64,000 bases of DNA, taken from assembly GCF_002514735.1 (NCBI RefSeq), contig NZ_KZ300477.1:249879-313878 (forward strand). The letters are read 5' to 3'. Both the position numbers and the translations under genes were made by a program. Under the pieces are notes generated by a model, which made no database searches, had not been told where the DNA came from, and worked only from the letters and a program-made list of their open reading frames with translations. The stretch comes from Sediminicola luteus (GTDB taxonomy: Bacteria > Bacteroidota > Bacteroidia > Flavobacteriales > Flavobacteriaceae). Of this stretch, positions 1 to 7,988 are shown piece by piece. Each line of letters opens with the position of its first letter. Position 1 is the stretch's first letter.

Positions 1-453
1 CAAGGCAATATAAATATCGACCACACCCTGTGTTGGGTCACTATACTGCGGATCGTAGGCCTCAAAATCGGTGGTATAGGCCCGATCCAGGTCGGCTTGC
101 CAGATGCGATGCCATGCTTCGACCACCGCCCCTTTCGTAAGATCGCCTTTCGCTTGGAATTTTTGGTAATCGCCCTGTTGAATAATTACAGAATGCATAC
201 CCTCAGGAACGGGAGTTCCAGCAGCCACCTTACACCCCAAATACATCGTATAGGGTTGGGTATGATCCCCATCATAATCCGAATAGCAAGCATATAGCCA
301 ATGATCCAATTTTCCCGGGATTTTTTCCAAAATACCTGCTGCCATAAAACGGTTCCAAAGCGCCGGGATATCTTGGTCGGCTTTTCCGGCAGCATTGGAT
401 GTTCGTACCGAGAGTCCCATAATCGTAACCGAAGTAATCGTTGTTTTTTCCAT
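1..453 (-). CDS. GyrI-like / AraC effector-binding domain protein, partial (C-terminus off the left edge)
   Basis: The minus-strand frame is open from an ATG at 453 to the edge of the window, giving 151 residues with no stop. It begins MEKTTITSVTIMGLSVRTSN and continues through a DxDGDHTQPYTMYLG-type core, a GxxVPEGM segment and WxRIWQADLDRAYTTDFEAY near the end. This is the GyrI-like small-molecule-binding fold found at the C-terminus of AraC/MerR regulators and as stand-alone proteins. No DNA-binding domain is present, so it is probably a stand-alone binder or hydrolase of hydrophobic compounds. The WYL regulator upstream on the same strand, and the operator-like palindrome between them, suggest that regulator controls it. 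The role is inferred. Confidence 0.75.
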   Translation of the reverse strand, partial: MEKTTITSVTIMGLSVRTSNAAGKADQDIPALWNRFMAAGILEKIPGKLDHWLYACYSDYDGDHTQPYTMYLGCKVAAGTPVPEGMHSVIIQQGDYQKFQAKGDLTKGAVVEAWHRIWQADLDRAYTTDFEAYDPQYSDPTQGVVDIYIAL

Positions 454-536
454 GTTTTCTTGTCCTGTTTATAGTTTGATATTAAAGTGCCCATCATAAC
501 ACTATGTTGATTTATGACAAGATTACTACCCTATTA

Positions 537-552
537 TGACAGCCTTGTGTCA
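537..552. promoter_or_regulatory. Inverted repeat TGACA-N6-TGTCA, candidate regulator operator
   Basis: A perfect 5-bp inverted repeat lies in the gap between the WYL regulator and the GyrI-like gene, about 85 bp upstream of the latter's start. A further TGACA occurs nearby at about 515. Position and symmetry fit an operator for the adjacent YafY-type regulator, but the assignment is inference. Confidence 0.3.
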
Positions 553-639
553 GACGTTTTTGATGGTATAGGAATTCTGATTTATTTACAACGGTTCCAA
601 TGGTTTGGAATTCTACATTTGCCGCAAATTTTGAGATAC

Positions 640-1335
640 CTACCACTCCTTGGAGGCCTCTTCAAAATACTCCCTCAGGGTAAATCCATGGGGTTCAAAG
701 GTTTCGGTCAATTCGGTTAATTGTTTTATATGATCAAGGCGAAAGGCCCGAAAAGCCTGTCGTAAACGGCAATAGGCGATTAAAATCCAGTTGCCTTGGG
801 TGCTATACAACGCAAAAGGTTCGATATGCCTTTCGGTTTCTACCTCCTGTAAAGAGAAATAGCGAATCTTCAACAGCCGAAAATGGGTTATGGCCGATTG
901 GATGTTCATTAGGTTATCGCTGGTAGCTTCTTGCCCCGGATAGTTATAAATGGCTACCCGTTCGGCCAAGAGTTCAGAGCGGTCTTTTTGACTGAATTGC
1001 ATTACAGCCTTTATCTTGGTTACCGCCTCGTTATAATGGTTCAGTAGGGAAGCATCCTTGTTTTGGGCCACCAATTGTTGGGCCGTAATCAAGGCGTTGG
1101 CTTCTTCTTCGGAGAACATGACCGGCGGCAAGCGATAGCCCTCCATTAAGGAATATCCACGACCTTCTTCGGTAAAAATAGGGATACCAGATTTCTCGAG
1201 GGTGCGGATATCGCGATAGATGGTACGTATACTTACCCCATGTTTATCGGCCAATTGTTTGGCGGTAATCAGCCGTTGCGATTGCAATTGGGTCAAAATG
1301 GCCGTTAAGCGGGCCAATCTTGGTTTTTCCTCCAT
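640..1335 (-). CDS. YafY-type WYL-domain transcriptional regulator
   Basis: This 231-residue protein has an N-terminal winged helix (residues about 6-60, including TAKQLADKHGVSIRTIYRDI followed by LEKSGIPI), typical of HTH_11 regulators. A WYL domain follows in the second half (IRYFSLQEVETERHIEPFALYSTQGNWILIAYC, then FRAFRLDHI). The family comprises ligand-sensing repressors or activators that often control an adjacent small enzyme. It lies 12 bp downstream of the DinB-superfamily gene and upstream of the GyrI-like gene, all on the minus strand, so it is probably in one transcription unit. The effector is unknown. Length is normal for the family. Confidence 0.88.
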   Translation of the reverse strand: MEEKPRLARLTAILTQLQSQRLITAKQLADKHGVSIRTIYRDIRTLEKSGIPIFTEEGRGYSLMEGYRLPPVMFSEEEANALITAQQLVAQNKDASLLNHYNEAVTKIKAVMQFSQKDRSELLAERVAIYNYPGQEATSDNLMNIQSAITHFRLLKIRYFSLQEVETERHIEPFALYSTQGNWILIAYCRLRQAFRAFRLDHIKQLTELTETFEPHGFTLREYFEEASKEW

Positions 1336-1347
1336 AAAAGGGTTGGG

Positions 1348-1863
1348 TTAGGGTAATTGTTTTTGATGATGTTTTACATGATACAGGGTAAAATAACCCA
1401 TTTCACGCACACTTAGCGGGCCCAATAACGGATGCGGAATGGTTTGGCTATCTAAAAAACCGTCGTCGAAAGTAGCTAGATTTTCAGCCAATTGGGCCAC
1501 CCCGGTTTCTATGTTTGCCATCAGCCCCTCCTTTTGTTCAAAGGGGATGACCTCCGGAGAAAAAGGGTTGGTTGCCCGGCCTCCCTTTAAAAGCGTGGTA
1601 TTGTAAAAGGTGCTGAGTTCGGTATAATCCATAGGTTCGCGGCTTAAGGTGCCAAAGCCCCTTTCTAATAAGCTGTTTTCCGAAGCCAGCAAGCGGACCA
1701 AGGGTTTTACGCTTAACCAGATATGTGCCAATTGTTGTCCGGCCGACCATTTTCCATTTTTGGTGGCCTCGAATTCCGTTTGGGAAAGCCCATCGATCTG
1801 CGCCATAAAACTTTGATGCCGGGCCACTAACTTTTCCTTTAATTCTTGCTTACTGAGATGCAT
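1348..1863 (-). CDS. DinB superfamily (DUF1569-like) protein
   Basis: The 171-residue product looks like the four-helix DinB/YfiT metal-binding fold. An early helix carries AGQQLAHIWLSVKPLVRLLA and a late helix carries GYFTLYHVKHHQKQLP, which together supply the usual spaced histidine triad (H in LAHIW, HVKHH). Members include thiol transferases and many proteins of unknown function. The start at 1863 lies 2 bp past the stop of the DNA polymerase IV gene, so the two are probably co-transcribed. The DinB fold and the DinB polymerase are unrelated families sharing a name, and the adjacency does not imply shared function. The exact substrate cannot be told from the sequence. Confidence 0.7.
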   Translation of the reverse strand: MHLSKQELKEKLVARHQSFMAQIDGLSQTEFEATKNGKWSAGQQLAHIWLSVKPLVRLLASENSLLERGFGTLSREPMDYTELSTFYNTTLLKGGRATNPFSPEVIPFEQKEGLMANIETGVAQLAENLATFDDGFLDSQTIPHPLLGPLSVREMGYFTLYHVKHHQKQLP

Positions 1864-1865
1864 AC

Positions 1866-2993
1866 CTAAAATTCAAATTTAAGTTGGACCGATACCGATT
1901 CCTTTTCTTCTTTTTCCTTGGGTGTATTCAAATTGCTCAAGGTAATACCCAGCAGGCGTACCGAATTTTCCAAAGGTTCTTGATACAGCAATTCCCTAGC
2001 GGTTTCCAACAATACACTCTGATCCGACACAAAATAAGGTAGGGTCTTGGAGCGGGTATGCAGGCTATAATCGCTGTATTTAAGCTTTAAAGTAACCGTT
2101 TTTCCCGACAATTTCGATTTTTGTGACCGCCGATGTACCTCTTGGGCGATCTTTTCCAGTTTTTCCATCATAAAGACCTCCGAACTCAAATTATCTACAA
2201 ACGTCCGTTCGGCCCCTAACGATTTGGGTATTCTATGGGGTTTAACGGCAGACCGATGAATGCCGCGGACCACATCGTAATAATAGGCCCCCGATTTTCC
2301 GAAATGTTCGGTGAGGAATTCCACCGATTTGGTCTTTAATTCCTTACCCGTAAAAATACCCAGCAGATACATTTTCTCGGCGGTTACCTTGCCCACCCCA
2401 TAAAATTTGCGAATGTCCAAACCCTCCAAAAAGGCGATCACCTCCTCTGGGTTTATGGTTTTTTGGCCATTGGGTTTATTGATATCGCTGGCTACCTTAG
2501 CCAAGAACTTATTGATGGAGATTCCGGCTGAGGCCCGTAAACCTAGTTCCTTATAAATCCGTTCCCGAATCTCGGTGGCGATCAAACTGGCCGACGGATT
2601 CCCTTTTTTGTTCTTGGTCACATCTAAATAGGCCTCATCGAGGGCCAAGGGTTCTACCAGGTCGGTATACTCATAAAAAATGGCCCGGATTTTTTGGGAA
2701 AGCTCCTTGTAACGATCAAAACGGGGTTTTACGAAAATGAGTTCGGGACAACGTTTTCGGGCCAGAAATCCACTCATGGCCGAGCGCACCCCGAATTTAC
2801 GGGCCTCATAACTGGCCGCTGAGACCACGCCACCTTTTGAGCCCCCACCCACGGCTAAGGGTTTGCCCCGTAGCGATGGGTCGTCCAATTGCTCTACGGA
2901 GGCATAAAAGGCATCCATATCTACATGAATTATCTTCCGATATGTTTGACGGGCTTGCACACTCAAATGTAGGGGATCGACCGGGAATGCCAT
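1866..2993 (-). CDS. dinB: DNA polymerase IV (Y-family translesion polymerase)
   Basis: At 375 residues this is a normal-length Pol IV. The first catalytic motif is HVDMDAFYASVE (residues 23-34, metal ligands D25 and, by position, the second palm aspartate; Y30 sits at the steric-gate position). SYEARKFGVRSAM lies at 61-73 and the second catalytic motif ALDEAYLDVT at 117-126, with D119 and E120 present. A little-finger region follows (GAERTFVDNLSSE, then VTLKLKYSDYS), and the C-terminus QLKFEF resembles a beta-clamp binding tail. It is error-prone and bypasses damaged templates. It appears to be first in a minus-strand operon. No LexA box was recognised upstream. Confidence 0.95.
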   Translation of the reverse strand: MAFPVDPLHLSVQARQTYRKIIHVDMDAFYASVEQLDDPSLRGKPLAVGGGSKGGVVSAASYEARKFGVRSAMSGFLARKRCPELIFVKPRFDRYKELSQKIRAIFYEYTDLVEPLALDEAYLDVTKNKKGNPSASLIATEIRERIYKELGLRASAGISINKFLAKVASDINKPNGQKTINPEEVIAFLEGLDIRKFYGVGKVTAEKMYLLGIFTGKELKTKSVEFLTEHFGKSGAYYYDVVRGIHRSAVKPHRIPKSLGAERTFVDNLSSEVFMMEKLEKIAQEVHRRSQKSKLSGKTVTLKLKYSDYSLHTRSKTLPYFVSDQSVLLETARELLYQEPLENSVRLLGITLSNLNTPKEKEEKESVSVQLKFEF

Positions 2994-3061
2994 GTTAAAC
3001 TTTCATTGAAGCCTGCCAAAAAGTTCCCCAAAATTTTAGTAGATCAAGTTATCTTAGCCCT

Positions 3062-3733
3062 ATGGAATCCGCTTCAAAAACCGCCATCATATTAGGCGCC
3101 ACCGGCCTTACGGGCGGGCTTTTATTAACACGCCTGTTAGCCGACGGTTCTTTTGGCAAAATCCTATCCTTTTCGCGTAGACCTGTAGGTTTTAAACACC
3201 CCAAACTACAAGAACATATCCTAGATGTACTGAAACTTAACGAACAGGCCGAACTCTTTTATGCCGATATGGTTTTTTGTTGTATCGGAACCACCCGTAA
3301 AAAAACACCCGACAAAACCCTATACCGGGCCATCGACCTCGGAATTCCGCAACAGGCGGCCCTACTCTGCCAGAGGAACCGTATTGAAACTTTTATGGTT
3401 ATTTCCGCCTTAGGAGCCAACCCGGACAGCTGGTTTTTCTATAACCGCTTAAAGGGCGAAATGGAAACCGGGGTTTTACAGGCCCAGATTCCCCATACCT
3501 ATATACTCCAACCTTCATTGATCTTAGGTCCAAGACAAGAACAAAGGTGGGGCGAAAAAATAGGGGCGGTACTCTCTAAGGCTGGCCAATTTTTAATGAT
3601 CGGACCCTTTAAGAAATATAGGCCCATTGCTGCCGAAACCATAGCCGCATGCATGCACTTTTTGGCCCTGAATCCGTATCCCATCGATCGTATGGCATCA
3701 GACAAGATAGCTGCTATTGGCAAAAAATATTAG
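3062..3733 (+). CDS. NAD(P)-binding Rossmann protein, TIP30/HTATIP2-like
   Basis: The 223-residue protein opens with a dinucleotide-binding motif, IILGATGLTGGLLLTRLL (residues about 9-26), then ADMVFCCIGTTRKK and FMVISALGANPDSWFFYNRLKGEME, which carries the Y-x3-K pair of extended/atypical SDRs. A later TYILQPSLILGPR segment is typical of NAD(P)H-binding NmrA/TIP30-like proteins. It is monocistronic, divergent from dinB, with a 68-bp gap. A paralog with the same motif order lies at 50741-51400. The substrate is unknown; nucleoside-diphosphate-sugar epimerase annotations for this family are usually unproven. Confidence 0.8.
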   Translation: MESASKTAIILGATGLTGGLLLTRLLADGSFGKILSFSRRPVGFKHPKLQEHILDVLKLNEQAELFYADMVFCCIGTTRKKTPDKTLYRAIDLGIPQQAALLCQRNRIETFMVISALGANPDSWFFYNRLKGEMETGVLQAQIPHTYILQPSLILGPRQEQRWGEKIGAVLSKAGQFLMIGPFKKYRPIAAETIAACMHFLALNPYPIDRMASDKIAAIGKKY

Positions 3734-3785
3734 CCTCGGATAAACAACGGCCAAATCTCAAAAAGTTAAATGCCGATAACAGAAA

Positions 3786-4073
3786 CTATTTAAACAGCTC
3801 GGAATGCGTCCCCAGCCGTACCAGTTTTATGGTTTTGGTAGGTTCGTCGTAATGTAACCAAATAATAAGTAGATCGGGTTTAATATGGCACTCCCAATTG
3901 TCTTTGTAATTCCCTTTCAATTTATGGGGTTTCATAAACTTCGGTATGCCTTTAAAACCTGCTTTTTGCAAAATTTCTAAAACGTCGAAGGTCAGGTTCA
4001 AATCCTCATTACTGGTCTTACTCAGTTTTTTTAAATCCTTCTTGAATTTAGTACTCTCTAAAAGGGTATACAT
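3786..4073 (-). CDS. YafQ-type type II toxin (RelE/ParE superfamily mRNA interferase)
   Basis: The 95-residue protein has the YafQ signature: a lysine-rich first helix (FKKDLKKLSK), a KPHKLKGNYKDNWECHIKPDLLIIWLHY core and a C-terminal VRLGTHSELFK. In YafQ the histidines and aspartate in the H-x-L, CHI-x-PD and THxxLF segments are catalytic or substrate-contacting, and all are present here, so it is probably an active ribosome-dependent mRNA endonuclease. It starts 2 bp after the antitoxin stop codon, the usual antitoxin-first order. The sequence is complete, with no frameshift. Confidence 0.88.
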   Translation of the reverse strand: MYTLLESTKFKKDLKKLSKTSNEDLNLTFDVLEILQKAGFKGIPKFMKPHKLKGNYKDNWECHIKPDLLIIWLHYDEPTKTIKLVRLGTHSELFK

Positions 4074-4075
4074 GA

Positions 4076-4318
4076 TTACTCTTTTAGTAGGGCTTTGCGA
4101 TAGGCATCTAAGTCGGATATTTCGGTTAAACCGATACCGGCACGGGCTTCTTCAATAGCCTTTTTGGTTTCTTCATTAGGGATATCGCCCACCATTTTAT
4201 AAAGTAGATTCTCTATATAATTGTTCAAACTCCTGCGTTCGGCCTTGGCCTTGATTTCCAAAATATCCAACAGTTCTTGATCAAACCTAAAGGCCGTTTG
4301 TTTCTTTGTTGATGCCAT
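4076..4318 (-). CDS. RelB/RHH-type antitoxin of the YafQ pair
   Basis: The start was set at the ATG at 4318 (MASTKKQTAFRFDQELLDIL), giving 80 residues. A longer reading from 4429 would add 37 residues that do not look coding, and a GGA lies just before the chosen ATG. The N-terminal KQTAFRFDQELLDILEIKAKAERRSLNNYIENLL has the beta-strand plus two-helix pattern of ribbon-helix-helix DNA-binding proteins. The C-terminal acidic helix (NEETKKAIEEARAG, then SDLDAYRKALLKE) is the likely toxin-neutralising segment. It would bind the toxin and repress its own promoter. Confidence 0.82.
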   Translation of the reverse strand: MASTKKQTAFRFDQELLDILEIKAKAERRSLNNYIENLLYKMVGDIPNEETKKAIEEARAGIGLTEISDLDAYRKALLKE

Positions 4319-4397
4319 TCCTAGTACGTATTCTTGATTTTTGATATAACTCTTTGCCCCACTCCTTTCCAAACCATCAAGTTTCGGATGATGTAGG

Positions 4398-4425
4398 TAA
4401 ATATACAAAAATAACATAATGTTAT
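4398..4425 (-). promoter_or_regulatory. Promoter -7 element and 15-bp palindromic operator of the toxin-antitoxin genes
   Basis: On the minus strand TATATTTA (4398-4405) differs at one base from the Bacteroidota -7 consensus TAnnTTTG. Just upstream of it lies the perfect palindrome ATAACATAATGTTAT (4411-4425). A palindrome overlapping the promoter upstream of an RHH antitoxin is the expected arrangement for autoregulation. The binding is inferred. Confidence 0.4.
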
Positions 4426-4596
4426 ACATAGGTTTAAGTTAGTTAATTTAATAATTCTCGCATTCCATCCCATAAGATTCAAAAAATAGGATCCGTACCA
4501 AGAAATCGTGAATTCTAATGCCATTGTTTCGCATTGACAGGCTATTATCCGATTTTTGTATGGCTTATTGGTACTAATTCAAACCCAATCGATCCT

Positions 4597-5415
4597 ATGA
4601 CGCAAGAAATCAATACCCAAGCCGTGGCCGACGTTTTATTGGCCATACGCGAAAAATCGCCACTGGTGCACAACATTACCAATTATGTGGTTATGAATAA
4701 TACGGCCAACGCCCTTTTGGCCGTTGGGGCCTCCCCAATTATGGCCCATGCCCAGGAAGAGGTTAGGGAAATGGTGCAAATATCGTCGAGCTTGGTCATA
4801 AACATCGGTACTTTGAGTCCGGCTTGGATACAGGCCATGGAAATCGCCGTAGATCAAGCCAAAAAAACCAAAACCCCTTGGGTCTTGGATCCCGTAGGTT
4901 ATGGGGCTTCGGCCTTACGCAACCAAACGGTAGCCGACTTGTATAAAGTATGTCCGCCCACCATTCTTCGGGGCAATGCTTCCGAAATTATGGGGATAGC
5001 CGCCCAGGCAGGTGCCATTAAAGGCGTAGATAGTACCGCGGCCTCCCATGAAGCCTTGGAAGCCGCCCGCCTATTGGTTAATGTCTGGAACAACACCATC
5101 TCCATTAGCGGGGCGGTAGATCAGGTGGCCAGTGCGGGCCGTTTTACCCAGATACACAATGGTTCGGCCTTAATGACCCAGGTCACCGGCATGGGCTGTA
5201 CGGCCACCGCGATCAATGGGGCTTGTTTAGGGGTTTGTGACGATACCCATTTGGCAGCGGTATCTGCCATGGCCCTTATGGGGGTTTGTGGCAATATGGC
5301 CGCAGAAAAAGCCCAAGGACCGGGCAGTTTTCAAATGTATTTTCTTGATGCCTTATACCAAATAAGTCCGGACGATCTGGAACAACGCCTGAAATTGGAA
5401 CACCATGCCCTTTGA
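4597..5415 (+). CDS. thiM: Hydroxyethylthiazole kinase
   Basis: The start was placed at the ATG at 4597 (MTQEINTQAVADVLLAIREK), giving 272 residues, the usual ThiM length. An upstream in-frame start at 4534 adds 21 unlikely residues. Motifs include SPLVHNITNYVVMNNTANALLAVGASPIM near the N-terminus, WVLDPVGYGAS in the middle and VTGMGCTATA late, matching the ribokinase-like ThiM fold with its anion-hole cysteine. It phosphorylates the salvaged thiazole moiety of thiamine. It opens a plus-strand operon and overlaps thiE by 11 bp. No TPP riboswitch sequence was found in the 280 bp before it. Confidence 0.95.
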   Translation: MTQEINTQAVADVLLAIREKSPLVHNITNYVVMNNTANALLAVGASPIMAHAQEEVREMVQISSSLVINIGTLSPAWIQAMEIAVDQAKKTKTPWVLDPVGYGASALRNQTVADLYKVCPPTILRGNASEIMGIAAQAGAIKGVDSTAASHEALEAARLLVNVWNNTISISGAVDQVASAGRFTQIHNGSALMTQVTGMGCTATAINGACLGVCDDTHLAAVSAMALMGVCGNMAAEKAQGPGSFQMYFLDALYQISPDDLEQRLKLEHHAL

Positions 5416-6025
5416 TCTCCGACTCATGTATGTTACCGATGATCGGATTACGGAAGACCAAACGTTTTTCGAGATTTTGGAACAAGCCTTGGCCGGTGGT
5501 GCCACGCTGGTACAATTGCGCGAAAAAACACTGAACACCCACGATTTTTATCAAAGGGCCCTAAGCTGTAAACAAGCTTGCGATGCCTATAATGTACCCC
5601 TGATCATTAACGATAGGGCCGATATTGCCCTGGCCGTGGGGGCACAAGGATTGCATATTGGCCAGCAAGACCTACCCTATGGGGTCGCTCGAAAACTTTT
5701 GGGTGATCAAGCCCTGATCGGACTCTCGGTCAGTACGTTGCAACAAGCTAAAGAAGCACAGCAGTTGGGGGTAGATTATGTTGGGGTATCGCCCCTATTT
5801 GCCACCCAGACCAAGATCCAAGATCTAGATCCTCCGTTGGGACTGGACGGATTGGCCCAAATTCGGAAACTGTATACCGGGCCCATAGTGGTCATCGGTG
5901 GGGTCAACACCCAAAATGCCGCCCAGGCCATGGCCCATGGAGCCGATGGTATAGCCGTAGTATCGGCCATTTCGGGGGCCACGGATCCCAAAAAAGCCAC
6001 AAACGAACTTTTAAAACAACTGTAA
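5405..6025 (+). CDS. thiE: Thiamine-phosphate synthase
   Basis: The 206-residue TIM-barrel protein contains GATLVQLREKTLNTHDFY, PLIINDRADIALAVGAQGLHIGQQDLP, GLSVSTLQQAKEAQQLGVDYVGVSPLFATQTK and VVIGGVN, all standard ThiE pyrophosphate- and HMP-binding segments. It couples HMP pyrophosphate with thiazole phosphate to give thiamine phosphate. Its start lies inside the last codons of thiM and its stop overlaps the tenA start (TAATG), so translation is coupled on both sides. With thiM, tenA and thiD it makes a complete salvage route from thiazole and HMP. Confidence 0.95.
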   Translation: MPFDLRLMYVTDDRITEDQTFFEILEQALAGGATLVQLREKTLNTHDFYQRALSCKQACDAYNVPLIINDRADIALAVGAQGLHIGQQDLPYGVARKLLGDQALIGLSVSTLQQAKEAQQLGVDYVGVSPLFATQTKIQDLDPPLGLDGLAQIRKLYTGPIVVIGGVNTQNAAQAMAHGADGIAVVSAISGATDPKKATNELLKQL

Positions 6026-6675
6026 TGGATTGGTATACCCAAATACGACCGAAAATTCAACCCATTTTCGACCAGATCATAGCCCACCCTTTTATCGAAG
6101 GCCTTTTATCGGGGGAACTCCCCATGGAGGTTTTTTATTTTTACCTACACCAAGACAGTCTGTACCTTTCGGAATACCGGCGCACCTTGGCCACTATAGG
6201 GTCCCAATGCACCGACATGGAAGAGTCGCAGTTTTACCTTGAGGCGGCCAATGGGGTGATTTTAGTAGAAAAAGCCCTGCATACCACCTATTTGGAAAAA
6301 GCCCGGATAGAGTCCCCCATCTCACCCACTTGCGAGCTCTATACCAGCTACCTCAGCAAAATGGTACATACCCAATCGTTGGCGGTAGGCATGGCCGCGG
6401 TACTGCCCTGTTTTACCATTTACAAAGAAGTGGGCGACTATATTTTGGCACAAAAAGATGGCCCGGAAAACAATCCGTTCCAAGATTGGATCAATACCTA
6501 TGGAGGCGAAGCCTTTGCGGAATCGGTGGCCCAGGCCGTTCGTATCACCAATACACATGCCCAAACGGCCCCGGAAGCCGAACTGGCGCAAATGGAAGCC
6601 GCTTTTATCAAAGCATCGCAACTCGAATGGCTGTTTTGGGACAGCGCTTACAGACAAGAAAAATGGCCGGTATAA
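6025..6675 (+). CDS. tenA: TenA family aminopyrimidine aminohydrolase (thiaminase II)
   Basis: The 216-residue all-helical protein fits TenA. D44 in LHQDSLYLSEY matches the substrate aspartate, and C129 in AAVLPCFTIYKEVGDY matches the catalytic cysteine. The C-terminal helix ends SQLEWLFWDSAYRQEKW. In the family the enzyme releases HMP from degraded thiamine (aminopyrimidine salvage). It is coupled to thiE and thiD by one-base TAATG overlaps, which supports a role in recycling thiamine breakdown products. Confidence 0.92.
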   Translation: MDWYTQIRPKIQPIFDQIIAHPFIEGLLSGELPMEVFYFYLHQDSLYLSEYRRTLATIGSQCTDMEESQFYLEAANGVILVEKALHTTYLEKARIESPISPTCELYTSYLSKMVHTQSLAVGMAAVLPCFTIYKEVGDYILAQKDGPENNPFQDWINTYGGEAFAESVAQAVRITNTHAQTAPEAELAQMEAAFIKASQLEWLFWDSAYRQEKWPV

Positions 6676-7484
6676 TGGAATATAGACCCGTTTTAAGTAT
6701 AGCCGGAAGCGATTCGGGCGGTTGTGCCGGTATACAGGCCGATATTAAAAGTATAAGTGCCTGCGGAGGTTTTGCCTGCACGGCCCTGACGGCACTCACT
6801 GCCCAAAATACCCAAGGGGTAAACGGCGTTTTTGCAGTACCCCCGGCATTTCTTGGGGAGCAAATGGATGCGGTTTGTAATGATATTGATATTAAAGCCG
6901 TAAAAATCGGGATGTTGCACAGCGCCGAGGTCATAAATAGGGTCGCTGAAAAATTGACGGCACATCGTCTGCAAAAAATCGTATTAGACCCAGTTATGGT
7001 GGCTACTTCGGGTGACCCTTTGATCAGTCCGGAAGCCATAGACGCCCTAAAACGTATTTTGCCCCAAGCTAGCCTGATCACCCCCAATATCCCCGAGGCC
7101 GAACTATTGTTGGGCGAAACCATCGCAAGGGATACCATGGAGGCACAGGCCCGAAAAATGGGACAAACCTTCCAAACGGCGGTCTTGCTCAAAGGCGGAC
7201 ATTTACCCCAAAGCGATACGATGTTGGATGTCTTATACGATCTTAACACCGATAGCACACATCGTTTTGAAAACCCCTATAGCCCCAGTAACAACACCCA
7301 TGGTACCGGATGCAGTCTTTCTTCGGCCATTGCCACTTACTTGGCCCATGATCTTGGACTGGTCGAAGCGGTAGATAAAGGCATAACCTTTGTGGCCCAA
7401 GGTATACGATCTGGGGCCGATAAAAACTTAGGCAAAGGCCATGGCCCAATCGACTTTTTCTGGAGACAAAACCAAAAGGCATGA
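6675..7484 (+). CDS. thiD: Hydroxymethylpyrimidine/phosphomethylpyrimidine kinase
   Basis: The start at 6675 overlaps the tenA stop (TAATG) and gives 269 residues, beginning MEYRPVLSIAGSDSGGCAGIQ. A frame open further upstream is only the continuation through tenA. An alternative start at 6663 would add MAGI. Motifs include AGSDSGGCAGIQADIKS, VLDPVMVATSGD, LITPNIPEAELLLG and THGTGCSLSSAIATYLA, the last with the GTGC anion hole. It phosphorylates HMP twice for ThiE. Its last codon overlaps the CYTH gene by ATGA. Confidence 0.95.
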   Translation: MEYRPVLSIAGSDSGGCAGIQADIKSISACGGFACTALTALTAQNTQGVNGVFAVPPAFLGEQMDAVCNDIDIKAVKIGMLHSAEVINRVAEKLTAHRLQKIVLDPVMVATSGDPLISPEAIDALKRILPQASLITPNIPEAELLLGETIARDTMEAQARKMGQTFQTAVLLKGGHLPQSDTMLDVLYDLNTDSTHRFENPYSPSNNTHGTGCSLSSAIATYLAHDLGLVEAVDKGITFVAQGIRSGADKNLGKGHGPIDFFWRQNQKA

Positions 7485-7948
7485 TCGAAATCGAACGTAA
7501 ATTTCTAGTCAAGAATACCCAGTTCAAGACCCAAGCCCAAAGCAGTACCCGAATTGTACAGGGATTTTTAAACACCCATGCCGACCGTACCGTTCGGGTC
7601 CGTATAAAAGGCGCGCAAGGCTATTTGACCATAAAAGGCCGTTCCAACGCGGCGGGCACCTCCCGATTCGAATGGGAAACCGCAATCCCCTTGGCCGAGG
7701 CCGAAACTCTGTTGAACCTCTGCGAACCCGGAATCTTGGACAAAGTCCGCTATGAAGTTCCGGTTGGAACACATCTTTTTGAAGTCGACGAATTCCATGG
7801 GGAAAACCAAGGCTTGATCGTGGCCGAAATAGAATTGCAAAACGAAGACGAAACCTTTGATAAACCCGATTGGTTGGGCGAAGAGGTTACCGGTCAGGTG
7901 AAGTATTACAATTCGCAATTGGCGAAAAAGCCCTTTTCAACTTGGTAA
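7481..7948 (+). CDS. CYTH domain protein (inorganic/organic triphosphatase family)
   Basis: This 155-residue protein starts MIEIERKFLVKN, the ExExK signature of the CYTH triphosphate tunnel. It then shows the expected strand pattern: TVRVRIKGAQGYLTIKGR, FEWETAIPLAEAE, KVRYEVPVGTHLFEVDEFHGENQGLIVAEIEL. Family members hydrolyse tripolyphosphate, and one branch (animal ThTPase) hydrolyses thiamine triphosphate. It overlaps thiD by 4 bp, so it is co-translated with the thiamine operon. That raises but does not prove a thiamine-phosphate substrate. The length fits bacterial single-domain CYTH proteins. Confidence 0.88.
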   Translation: MIEIERKFLVKNTQFKTQAQSSTRIVQGFLNTHADRTVRVRIKGAQGYLTIKGRSNAAGTSRFEWETAIPLAEAETLLNLCEPGILDKVRYEVPVGTHLFEVDEFHGENQGLIVAEIELQNEDETFDKPDWLGEEVTGQVKYYNSQLAKKPFSTW

Positions 7949-7988
7949 AACGGTTATTCAACTAACATTACCAATATAACTATACCTA

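Noticed and set aside
186-497. Minus-strand 103-codon frame at the left edge
   Set aside because: It overlaps the GyrI-like gene in another frame and encodes Arg/Trp-rich text without family features; the GyrI-like frame is clearly the coding one.
1348-2993. Functional link between the DinB-fold protein and DNA polymerase IV (dinB)
   Set aside because: The two families share only a name; adjacency alone does not support a joint role.
4319-4429. N-terminal extension of the antitoxin from 4429
   Set aside because: The extra residues cross the promoter and operator palindrome, and a better start with GGA upstream lies at 4318.
4320-4596. Possible TPP riboswitch before thiM
   Set aside because: The conserved CTGAGA and ACCTGA...GGATAATGCC elements are absent on either strand.
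6330-6674. Upstream extension of thiD into tenA
   Set aside because: It is only an out-of-frame reading of tenA; thiD begins at 6675 at the TAATG junction.
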